Shown here: one piece after another, positions 1-5,171 of the stretch
Layout of the letters: every line of letters begins with the position of its first letter
Position numbering within the stretch: position 1 is the first letter of the stretch
Source: CAZGXM01 sp964529795
Lineage (GTDB): Bacteria > Bacillota > JADQBR01
Reading direction: 5' to 3'
Length of the DNA: 8,896 bases
NCBI GenBank assembly: GCA_964529795.1
Contig: CAZGXM010000086.1
Span: forward strand, 1-8,896
The notes under the pieces: generated by a model
What the model was told of the DNA's origin: nothing
The model's input: the letters and a program-made list of their open reading frames with translations, nothing else
Databases searched by the model: none
Program-made: the position numbers and the translations under genes

Positions 1-17
1 GTAATTTTTTACTGGCT

Positions 18-32
18 GGAAAAAGTTTTTCC
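18..32. repeat. short inverted repeat downstream of asd
   Basis: A 15-base near-palindrome (seven bases, one central base, seven complementary bases, GGAAAAA / TTTTTCC) lies 21 bases past the asd stop codon. It could form a small A/T-rich hairpin in the mRNA. No run of U follows it on the minus strand, so it is a poor intrinsic terminator. Transcription may well continue into genes outside the window; in B. subtilis dapG and dapA follow asd. The rest of positions 1-53 is A/T-rich and shows nothing else. Confidence 0.3.
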
Positions 33-53
33 TAAATAATTAATAATATATAG

Positions 54-1046
54 TTATATTAATAGCTCGGCAATTTGAACGGCGTTTGTAGCCGCACCTT
101 TACGCAAATTATCCGCTACCACCCAAAGGTTGAGACCGTAGGGTACGGTATCATCCCTGCGAATTCTACCCACGAAAACTTCATCCCTGCCATCGGCATT
201 GACCGGTAAAGGATACTCGTTTTTCTCAGGATTATCCACCACCACTATCCCCGGAGATTGAGCCAGCAATTTCCTGGCATCATCAGGTGGCAGCTCACCT
301 TTCAGCTGTACATTAACTGCTTCCGAGTGCCCGTTTACCACCGGCACCCTGACAGCGGTGGCTGAAACGGCGATGCTGTCGTCACCAAGAATTTTTTGGG
401 TCTCGTTGACCATTTTCATTTCTTCCCTTGTATATCCGTTATCCATAAAGACATCCAGGTGCGGGACAAGGTTAAATGCAATTTGATGTGGGAAAACCCG
501 AGGCTTGGCCGGTTTCCCGGACAAGATATCTTGTGACTGTTCCTTTAACTCGTCCATTGCTTCAACACCGGCACCGGATACCGCCTGGTATGTCGATACC
601 ACCACCCGGCTGATGCCGGCCGCGTCATACAACGGCTTCAACACCACCACCATTTGGATGGTAGAACAATTGGGGTTGGCAATAATCCCTTGCTGCCACT
701 TCACATCATCGGGATTGACTTCAGGAACTACCAGGGGTACCTTGGGATCCATACGAAAGGTGCTGCTGTTATCGATAACCACCGCACCGGCCTTGACAGC
801 ATCAGCTCCAAATTCTTTGCTGGCTGTCCCTCCGGCAAACAAGGCGATATCAATACCCTCAAAAGAATTTGGCATTGTTTCTTCAATGGTCAAGACCTCA
901 TTTTTAAACTGAACTTTTTTACCTGCGGAACGGCTGGTGGCCAAGAGTCGCAACCTGTTAACAGGAAAATTGCGTTCCGCCAGCACTTCCATGAGAGCCT
1001 GACCTACGGCACCTGTGCCAACTATGGCAACATTATACTTCTTCAC
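54..1046 (-). CDS. asd: aspartate-semialdehyde dehydrogenase
   Basis: Asd catalyses the NADPH-dependent reduction of aspartyl-4-phosphate to aspartate 4-semialdehyde, the branch point to lysine/diaminopimelate/dipicolinate and to threonine/methionine. Seen in the protein: an N-terminal nucleotide-binding loop GTGAVG (residues 10-15), the SSTFR segment (94-98), the catalytic cysteine in NPNCST (Cys127), the FNLVPHLD segment and the catalytic-type histidine in VNGHSE (about residue 240). I chose a GTG start at 1046 because AAAGGAGG at 1056-1063 lies nine bases upstream, giving 330 aa. The ATG at 1053-1055 touches the Shine-Dalgarno and is too close, and a GTG at 1115 has no ribosome binding site. 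It follows dpaB after about 125 bases with no convincing terminator or promoter. Oddity: the usual GATGAVG loop of this family is one residue shorter here. The family assignment is very secure. Confidence 0.96.
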   Translation of the reverse strand: MKKYNVAIVGTGAVGQALMEVLAERNFPVNRLRLLATSRSAGKKVQFKNEVLTIEETMPNSFEGIDIALFAGGTASKEFGADAVKAGAVVIDNSSTFRMDPKVPLVVPEVNPDDVKWQQGIIANPNCSTIQMVVVLKPLYDAAGISRVVVSTYQAVSGAGVEAMDELKEQSQDILSGKPAKPRVFPHQIAFNLVPHLDVFMDNGYTREEMKMVNETQKILGDDSIAVSATAVRVPVVNGHSEAVNVQLKGELPPDDARKLLAQSPGIVVVDNPEKNEYPLPVNADGRDEVFVGRIRRDDTVPYGLNLWVVADNLRKGAATNAVQIAELLI

Positions 1047-1171
1047 TGTCAGCATCCTCCTTTGCTGGTCTTCTCTAATACTTATTTCAGTGTACCCTGA
1101 TAATGGAAGTTCCACAAGTAAAATTTCATGTCACTTTGTTATGGTGATTTTCTTTTGTGCTACAAAACAAA

Positions 1172-1756
1172 TCAGTACTGTATCAGCATTGGCTGGAGTT
1201 GTTTCCCGGCCAAAGCATGTGCAATGGTTTCAGGAATGAGTTCCATTTTTGCCACCAAAGAATTACTTTTTTCCACAGGGTTATCCTGCCCAAAAGGCAC
1301 CATGTAAACACGGGGTGTGTTGACCAGGATACCGATATTTTTGGCATTTAACCCCAATCCGTCGTTGGTGGAAATGGCCAAAACCACGGGTTTTTGATTT
1401 CTCTGCTGTGCTTTGGCTGCCATGAGAACCACCCCGTCAGTGATAGCGTTACTTAGCTTTGCCAGCGTATTGCCGGTACAGGGAGCAATTACCAGAACAT
1501 CCAGAAGAGATTTTGGTCCGATGGGTTCCGCTTCAATCATGGTACTGATCGGTTTTTTCCCGGTGATGGATTGGATTTCGTCGAACCATTTCTCCGCTTT
1601 TCCGTAACGCGTATCCGTCTTGCAAACTGTTTCGGAAAAAATGGGAAACACCTCAGCGCCGCTATCAACAATACTTTTTAAAGAAGGTAAAACCTTCTCC
1701 AGGGTACAATGGGAACCAGTCAATGCAAAACCAATTTTTTTTCCTTTCAGGGTCAT
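1172..1756 (-). CDS. dpaB: dipicolinate synthase subunit B
   Basis: DpaB (SpoVFB in B. subtilis) works with DpaA to oxidise dihydrodipicolinate to dipicolinic acid (DPA) in the mother cell; DPA is then loaded into the spore core with calcium. The protein is 194 aa, close to the 200 aa of the B. subtilis subunit. It has the flavoprotein-like Rossmann fold of the family: the N-terminal strand KIGFALTGSHCT (residues 7-18), then LLDVLVIAPCTGNTLAKLSN around 84-103, then a C-terminal NTPRVYMVPFGQDNP segment. The ATG is preceded by GGAGGTG ten bases upstream, overlapping the end of the dpaA region. The gap to the dpaA stop is only 20 bases, so the two subunits are almost certainly co-transcribed and translated together. 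Confidence 0.95.
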   Translation of the reverse strand: MTLKGKKIGFALTGSHCTLEKVLPSLKSIVDSGAEVFPIFSETVCKTDTRYGKAEKWFDEIQSITGKKPISTMIEAEPIGPKSLLDVLVIAPCTGNTLAKLSNAITDGVVLMAAKAQQRNQKPVVLAISTNDGLGLNAKNIGILVNTPRVYMVPFGQDNPVEKSNSLVAKMELIPETIAHALAGKQLQPMLIQY

Positions 1757-1776
1757 CTGACAAGCACCTCCAGCAC

Positions 1777-2667
1777 TTATGGGAGAGTCTCTGAAATAAT
1801 CCTGGGAATGACCCGGCTCAATATTTCCCCAGCGGTTTTGGGGGCAACCTTTCCGGGTAGTCCCGGTGCAAACACGGCTTTGAGACCCAATTCCCGGGCA
1901 CAGGTAAAATCCACCCCTCCCGGGGCAGTGGCTAAGTCAATTATAATCGCCGATTCGGGTAATAATTTTAATTCTTCGTTTCCCAGTATTAAATGCGGAA
2001 TAGTGTTAAAAACAAAATCCATCTTGGAAAGACTTTGTTTTAACCGGCTGATATCAATTGCCTTGCAACCCAATTCGTAAGCTCGGGCCAGTGCCGGCGC
2101 TCTTCGCGCCGCCACCCAGGTATCCGCACCCATCGCTTTGAGCAACCGGGCCAGAGTTAAACCTACACGTCCCAATCCCAAAACCATTGCGGTACTGCCG
2201 TGAATGGTAATTGATGCCTCATTCATTGCCAAGGCCACTGCCCCCTCTGCAGTGGGAATGGAGTTTAAAATGGCCAGTTCATCATCTTCAGCTATTTCTA
2301 TCAGGTTTAATGCAAACTCGGTTGCCCACTGTTTGAGACATTTTTGAGCAACACCGACCAGTACCGGTGTGCCTTCGGGTATCCTGCTCATTAGCTGAGA
2401 ATTTAACTGCAACGTTTGCCTGCTGTGGACAGTTTTAATATAGCCCTCAGCATTGGTGCCTGGCATGGGTAAAATTACCACCGCGGCATTCTCTAAAGCC
2501 GAAACCATGTCTTCAGCAACTTCTACATGGTTTGACAGCATTTCCCGGGGAAACCCAATTACCTTCACTTTGGCGCCTTGTTGTAACAGTTCCCGGATAA
2601 GATAAAGCTGGCGCTGGTCCCCGCCCAGTACCGCAATTGACATTCCCTCAAGAAATTCGGGACACAT
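1777..2667 (-). CDS. dpaA: dipicolinate synthase subunit A
   Basis: DpaA (SpoVFA) is the pyridine-nucleotide-binding dehydrogenase-like subunit of dipicolinate synthase, which makes the spore-specific DPA from dihydrodipicolinate. Seen: the N-terminal family signature IAVLGGDQRQ (about residues 11-20), a central Rossmann motif VLGLGRVG (GxGxxG at 164-169) followed by a basic AARR, and a conserved C-terminal APGLPGKVAPKTAGEIL segment. I chose the ATG at 2667 because GGGGAGG lies six bases upstream; the resulting 296 aa matches the B. subtilis protein (297 aa). A TTG at 2739 would add 24 residues not typical of the family. The ATG at 2643 has only a weak, too-close GAGG. The gene follows dapB after 90 bases that hold a possible sporulation promoter. 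In Bacillus the orthologous operon is transcribed by sigma-K in the mother cell. Confidence 0.95.
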   Translation of the reverse strand: MCPEFLEGMSIAVLGGDQRQLYLIRELLQQGAKVKVIGFPREMLSNHVEVAEDMVSALENAAVVILPMPGTNAEGYIKTVHSRQTLQLNSQLMSRIPEGTPVLVGVAQKCLKQWATEFALNLIEIAEDDELAILNSIPTAEGAVALAMNEASITIHGSTAMVLGLGRVGLTLARLLKAMGADTWVAARRAPALARAYELGCKAIDISRLKQSLSKMDFVFNTIPHLILGNEELKLLPESAIIIDLATAPGGVDFTCARELGLKAVFAPGLPGKVAPKTAGEILSRVIPRIISETLP

Positions 2668-2704
2668 TTTTTCCCTCCCCTTGTTCCGTACATAATGTAT
2701 TATC

Positions 2705-2731
2705 ACTATATGCTTTCCAAGGGGTTTGGTG
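2705..2731 (-). promoter_or_regulatory. possible mother-cell (sigma-K/E-like) promoter before dpaA
   Basis: In the 90-base gap between dapB and dpaA the minus strand carries CATATAGT at 2705-2712, close to the sigma-K (CATAnnnTA) and sigma-E (CATACAnT) -10 elements. A CACC at 2728-2731 could be the short AC-type -35 element of sigma-K, 15 bases upstream. Both the -10 match and the spacer are slightly off consensus. The position fits the known mother-cell control of dipicolinate synthase in Bacillus. It would start transcripts about 30 bases before the dpaA ribosome binding site and bypass the lysine riboswitch. Such short motifs occur by chance, so this is only a candidate. Confidence 0.3.
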
Positions 2732-2757
2732 CTTGTCAAGAATAGATTTATTCGTGT

Positions 2758-3546
2758 TTACAGTAAGTTTTCTAACCCAATCACCATCCTTTTTAACTGG
2801 ACAACCTTTTTCACTGCCAATAAGAGTCCGGCCCGGAAGGATTCCCGGCTCAGGGAATCATGACGGATAGTTAATGTCTCTCCTTCCCCGCCAAAAATCA
2901 CTTCCTGATGAGCAACCAAACCGGGAAGGCGGACACTGTGAACCGGGACACCGAAGACCTCTCCACCGCGAACGCCCACAGTTTTTTCAAAATTCTCAAC
3001 CGTCTTCAGCAGTGCCGGTGATCGGGCCGCATCAATTAATTTTGCAGTGGTAATAGCAGTACCCGAAGGGGCGTCCAATTTCCCCTCATGGTGCATTTCA
3101 ATTACCTCGCAGTTGGGAAAATATTTGGCAGCTTCACTGGCAAAGCGCATCATTAAAACTGCTCCCAGGGCAAAGTTGGGGGCAACGACAGCCCCGCACT
3201 GCTTTTCCTCACTTAACTGGTGCAGAAAAGCCATATCTTCCTCGCTGATACCGGTAGAGCCGATTACTGGACACACACCGGCATTTAAAGCAATTATCGC
3301 ATTTTCCAGGGCAGCTTTGGCATTGGTAAAATCAACCAAAACATCTGTTTGGGTATTGTATAAAACCGTCGTCAAATCCGTCTCCACTACCAAGGCGATT
3401 TCCCGACCGATAAGGTCACCAACCGGGGTCCCGCCACCATTAACGTCAACAGCGCCAACCAGTTCGATACCCGGTTCGTCAGCCAATGCCTTCAACATTA
3501 CTCTACCCATACGGCCCATTGCCCCGGCGAGAACAACCCTGATCAT
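2758..3546 (-). CDS. dapB: 4-hydroxy-tetrahydrodipicolinate reductase
   Basis: DapB reduces the DapA product (hydroxy-tetrahydrodipicolinate / dihydrodipicolinate) with NAD(P)H to tetrahydrodipicolinate on the way to diaminopimelate and lysine. The protein is 262 aa, a normal length. Seen: the N-terminal nucleotide-binding motif GAMGRMG (residues 8-14), VDFT (71-74), GSTG (96-99), APNFALG (122-128), and the family signature EMHHEGKLDAPSGTA (150-164) with the paired catalytic-region histidines and the lysine. The ATG has AAAGGGGG eight bases upstream. It is the first gene after the lysine riboswitch and terminator, so its expression should fall when lysine is plentiful. Placing dapB directly ahead of dpaAB brings together the two enzymes that compete for the same intermediate. 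Confidence 0.97.
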   Translation of the reverse strand: MIRVVLAGAMGRMGRVMLKALADEPGIELVGAVDVNGGGTPVGDLIGREIALVVETDLTTVLYNTQTDVLVDFTNAKAALENAIIALNAGVCPVIGSTGISEEDMAFLHQLSEEKQCGAVVAPNFALGAVLMMRFASEAAKYFPNCEVIEMHHEGKLDAPSGTAITTAKLIDAARSPALLKTVENFEKTVGVRGGEVFGVPVHSVRLPGLVAHQEVIFGGEGETLTIRHDSLSRESFRAGLLLAVKKVVQLKRMVIGLENLL

Positions 3547-3618
3547 CTTAAAAACCCCCTTTCTGCTGTTAATTTGCTATTACAAAGTCCCTTCATTGCG
3601 AATTTCCGCTTTTCATAG

Positions 3619-3646
3619 AAAAAACCACTGAAGGTTTCTCCAGTAG
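3619..3646 (-). terminator. intrinsic terminator of the lysine riboswitch
   Basis: On the minus strand a nine-base-pair stem (CTACTGGAG / CTTCAGTGG, two G-U pairs) closes an AAAC loop and is followed at once by six U. It lies about 35 bases after the aptamer's P1 stem and 70 bases before the dapB start. That is the expected position for an expression platform that stops transcription when lysine is bound. I did not find a clearly convincing antiterminator pairing by eye. Confidence 0.9.
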
Positions 3647-3681
3647 TTTTACTACATAGTTTCACCCCTCTCTTCCCCTTA

Positions 3682-3865
3682 GTGAGATAGTTCTCCACCA
3701 CCGCCCGGGATTACGATGGTGACAGTGTTATACTTCTTCAGTATAACCCCAGCCCTATTGGTGGGTCTCCCAATAGCAGCTTCGGCGGTGGCCCCTTTCG
3801 CTACGGTTCATGGTAACCCTCCCGTCAACCATAGTTACTGATGACTCACCGCTCCTCTACCTCAC
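3682..3865 (-). ncRNA. lysine riboswitch (L box) aptamer
   Basis: The leader shows the L-box signature blocks in order on the minus strand. They are GTGAGGTAGAGGAGCGG, then AGTAACT, then GCGAAAGGGG, CCGCCGAAGC, GGGCTGGGG, ACTGTCACC, and TGGAGAACTATCTCAC. The helices can be drawn by eye. P1 is GTGAGGTAG (3857-3865) with CTATCTCAC (3682-3690), nine pairs. P2 is GCGGTG with CACCGC. P4 is CTATTGG with CCAATAG. P5 is GTTATACT with AGTATAAC. This class binds L-lysine and in Firmicutes usually lowers expression of lysine synthesis or transport genes by premature termination. Here it is followed by an intrinsic terminator and then dapB-dpaA-dpaB-asd. The length of about 184 bases is normal for the class. 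Confidence 0.96.
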
Positions 3866-3883
3866 CCCGCAAGAGATGAGGCA
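3858..3883 (-). other. hairpin that overlaps riboswitch P1
   Basis: Just upstream of the aptamer, TGCCTCATCTC can pair along its whole length with GGGGTGAGGTA, giving 11 pairs including G-U pairs, across a TTGC loop. The 3' arm of this hairpin includes eight of the nine bases of the 5' strand of P1. The hairpin and P1 therefore cannot form together. It would form first as RNA polymerase leaves the promoter, about 10 to 40 bases after the start site. Whether it has a role, such as delaying aptamer folding, is inference. Confidence 0.55.
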
Positions 3884-3901
3884 TACTATTGAATTTCATC
3901 C

Positions 3902-3930
3902 ATATTAACATGAGCAAAAATTATTGTCAA
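3902..3930 (-). promoter_or_regulatory. consensus sigma-A promoter for the riboswitch-dapB operon
   Basis: The minus strand has a perfect -35 box TTGACA (3925-3930) and a -10 box TAATAT (3902-3907) separated by exactly 17 bases. A TGT immediately before the -10 box makes it an extended -10 element. The -35 box directly follows the TAG stop codon of ymxH (3931-3933). The predicted start near 3895 leaves about 30 bases before riboswitch P1. This is a strong housekeeping promoter, as expected when the switch itself is a transcriptional attenuator. Confidence 0.85.
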
Positions 3931-4200
3931 CTAAACGGAATATTTGTGCATGACCCCGTGGGAATCGTCCAGTTCCACGATGATTACCTGGCTGCCAATT
4001 TTTTTGACAGCCTGCCAGGGAATTACCAACTGGGACTTTTCCGTCCAAAAGTTAAGCAAGTTTCCTTTGCTTGGTAGAATAATGGACTCAATTTCCCCGC
4101 TGTTATCATCAATGACCAAATCGGATTCCCCGACCACTCCCAGTCTAACGCCGTTGTAGAGATTAACAATCTCTTTTCCCACCAACTCACTCAAGCGCAT
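3931..4200 (-). CDS. ymxH: YlmC/YmxH-family PRC-barrel sporulation protein
   Basis: This is a small 89-aa protein of the YlmC/YmxH family, found in endospore formers. The N-terminal half, MRLSELVGKEIVNLYNGVRL followed by GVVGESDLVID, and the later IPWQAVKKIGSQVIIVEL fit a single PRC-barrel-like domain with alternating short beta strands. The exact molecular role is not known. I chose the ATG at 4200 because TGAGGGA lies just upstream and MRLSEL is the usual start of the family. A GTG at 4218 would overlap the previous stop codon and has no ribosome binding site. In B. subtilis ymxH sits directly between ymxG and spoVFA, the same gene neighbourhood as here. It probably shares a transcript with the membrane protein upstream. 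Its stop codon touches the -35 box of the next operon, with no terminator between. Confidence 0.88.
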   Translation of the reverse strand: MRLSELVGKEIVNLYNGVRLGVVGESDLVIDDNSGEIESIILPSKGNLLNFWTEKSQLVIPWQAVKKIGSQVIIVELDDSHGVMHKYSV

Positions 4201-4214
4201 CGTATCCCTCACTT

Positions 4215-4544
4215 TCACGAAGTTTTAAAACCATACCACAACCGCATCACCAGAGGCTGTATTAAGGTTAAAAATACTGCGAGCAACGCTACAGGGTCAA
4301 GAAATATGCCGAAGAAATTGATTTTTTCCGGAATGTCAATCCCGAGAAAAGTAATCAGCATCACCAAACCCAAATAAATACCCCCGGCAATCCCAACCAG
4401 TTCCATTAACGCCCGGGAAAAGGGGGTTTCAATGGCATCCTCCGGCAGTTTTCGACTGATAAGGCGGCGCAGGCGCTGTTTTTCCCAGGCAGCAAGCATC
4501 GCCAACCCCATTAAAATTAATAAAAAAACAACCCTCGCCAGCAA
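4215..4544 (-). CDS. small three-helix membrane protein, function unknown
   Basis: I do not recognise this family. The protein is about 109 aa with three likely membrane segments, given here by their sequence: LLARVVFLLILMGLAMLAAW at the N-terminus, a middle LVGIAGGIYLGLVMLITFLG, and a C-terminal FLDPVALLAVFLTLIQPLVM. After the first helix comes a strongly basic stretch, EKQRLRRLISRK, which would favour the cytoplasm by the positive-inside rule. I prefer a TTG start at 4544 because GGGAGGG (4551-4557) lies six bases upstream. An ATG at 4562 would put that ribosome binding site inside the gene and has only a weak GGAAAT ahead of it; it would give 115 aa. The stop codon is 14 bases before the ymxH start, so the two are probably co-expressed. 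A sporulation or membrane role is a guess from context. Confidence 0.8.
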   Translation of the reverse strand: MLARVVFLLILMGLAMLAAWEKQRLRRLISRKLPEDAIETPFSRALMELVGIAGGIYLGLVMLITFLGIDIPEKINFFGIFLDPVALLAVFLTLIQPLVMRLWYGFKTS

Positions 4545-4575
4545 TGATTTCCCTCCCTGCATATTTCCAGTATAT

Positions 4576-4604
4576 TATTATGATTGGACGGGGCAGGGTA
4601 TACC
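4576..4604 (-). promoter_or_regulatory. possible forespore (sigma-G/F-like) promoter for the membrane protein-ymxH pair
   Basis: Minus-strand GGTATA (4599-4604) and CATAATA (4576-4582) are 16 bases apart. They resemble the sigma-G pattern (TGAATA, 17-18 bases, CATACTA) at four of six and six of seven positions. A start near 4569 would leave a short leader ahead of the GGGAGGG ribosome binding site and would fit the TTG start rather than the ATG at 4562. The spacer is one base short and the region is A/T-rich, so chance is a real alternative. Confidence 0.22.
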
Positions 4605-4644
4605 AGTTTATACGCGAGGGCAAGCAATTAATCTCATTCAGTTG

Positions 4645-4670
4645 GAAACATGCTGAAAAAATGTTTCAGC
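4645..4670. repeat. two overlapping, mutually exclusive inverted repeats after dut
   Basis: In a 26-base stretch between dut and the membrane-protein gene, GAAACAT (4645-4651) pairs with ATGTTTC (4661-4667), while GCTGAAA (4652-4658) pairs with TTTCAGC (4664-4670). Each stem has seven perfect pairs, and the two share bases 4664-4667, so only one can form at a time. No U-run follows on the minus strand, so neither is a standard terminator. The stretch may be a transcription boundary, a processing site or a protein-binding site; the sequence does not decide. Confidence 0.5.
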
Positions 4671-4677
4671 CGGCACA

Positions 4678-4701
4678 CTGTGCACAGGGCGCTTCGCACA
4701 G
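4678..4701. repeat. inverted repeat with CTGTGCACAG palindrome next to the dut stop
   Basis: A perfect ten-base palindrome, CTGTGCACAG, occupies 4678-4687, and a second copy of GCACAG at 4696-4701 lets CTGTGC form an alternative six-pair stem over a G/C-rich loop. It starts immediately after the dut stop codon on the minus strand. It could be a 3'-end hairpin of the mqn-dut transcript, though no U-run follows. Confidence 0.4.
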
Positions 4702-5151
4702 CTACCTGCCGGTGTGACCAAAACCACCGGAACCACGGGTGGTATTATTGTCCAATGCCGCGACCGGTACCGGTTCGGCCCTGGTGACCGGGCACACCAC
4801 CATCTGGGCAACACGCTGCCCTCTCTTGACGACCGTGTTCTCTCTTCCCAAATTAATCATTATCAATTTAATTTCCCCACGGTAATCGGCATCAATGGTT
4901 CCCGGTGTATTTACCAAAGTTAAACCGTGTTTTAGCGCCAAACCGCTGCGGGGACGTACCTGTCCTTCATAACCCGCGGGCAGCGCAATGGCAATGCCGG
5001 TAGGCATCAAAACGATCTCCCCGGGCGCAATGACTATTTCATCCTCACATGCCGCATAAAGGTCCATACCCGCAGCCTTGTCCGTCATGTACTGAGGCAG
5101 TGGTAAGCCTTTCCCGTGCTCCAACTGACTGATGGGCAATCTTATCGGCAT
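4702..5151 (-). CDS. dut: dUTP diphosphatase
   Basis: Dut hydrolyses dUTP to dUMP and pyrophosphate, keeping uracil out of DNA and feeding thymidylate synthesis. It is a homotrimer in the cytoplasm. All five family motifs are present and in order: AGMDLYA (27-33), PRSGLA (67-72), GTIDADYRGEIK (84-95, with the catalytic aspartate region), RGQRVAQMV (110-118), and the C-terminal RGSGGFGHTG (139-148) that closes over the substrate. The 149-aa length is normal for trimeric dUTPases. I chose the ATG at 5151 because AAAGGAG (5161-5167) is nine bases upstream. A TTG at 5160 adjoins the ribosome binding site and is too close, while a TTG at 5154 remains possible. It follows mqnC after 20 bases and is probably the last gene of the M16-mqn-dut unit. 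Confidence 0.97.
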   Translation of the reverse strand: MPIRLPISQLEHGKGLPLPQYMTDKAAGMDLYAACEDEIVIAPGEIVLMPTGIAIALPAGYEGQVRPRSGLALKHGLTLVNTPGTIDADYRGEIKLIMINLGRENTVVKRGQRVAQMVVCPVTRAEPVPVAALDNNTTRGSGGFGHTGR

Positions 5152-5171
5152 CAATATCAACTCCTTTCGGC

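Noticed and set aside
505..1100. Open frames on the plus strand opposite asd
   Set aside because: They lie antisense to a gene with clear family motifs, lack good ribosome binding sites, and their translations look like no protein family.
1047..1115. N-terminal extension of Asd from a GTG at 1115
   Set aside because: It has no Shine-Dalgarno, and the added residues precede the usual family N-terminus; the AAAGGAGG at 1056-1063 supports the GTG at 1046.
2734..2739. Perfect TTGACA in the dapB-dpaA gap as a sigma-A -35 box
   Set aside because: No acceptable -10 box lies 16 to 18 bases downstream; the nearest TATAGT or GATAAT is too far.
3543..3616. Two tiny overlapping frames (7 and 17 codons) between the terminator and dapB, the second overlapping the dapB start
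   Set aside because: Neither has a ribosome binding site, and no lysine-rich or stalling-type peptide is visible. The leader is already explained by the riboswitch.
3047..3631. 194-codon open frame on the plus strand opposite dapB and its leader
   Set aside because: It is antisense to dapB and runs into the terminator region. Its sequence is rich in Ser/Thr/Pro/Ile without domain features, as expected for a shadow frame.
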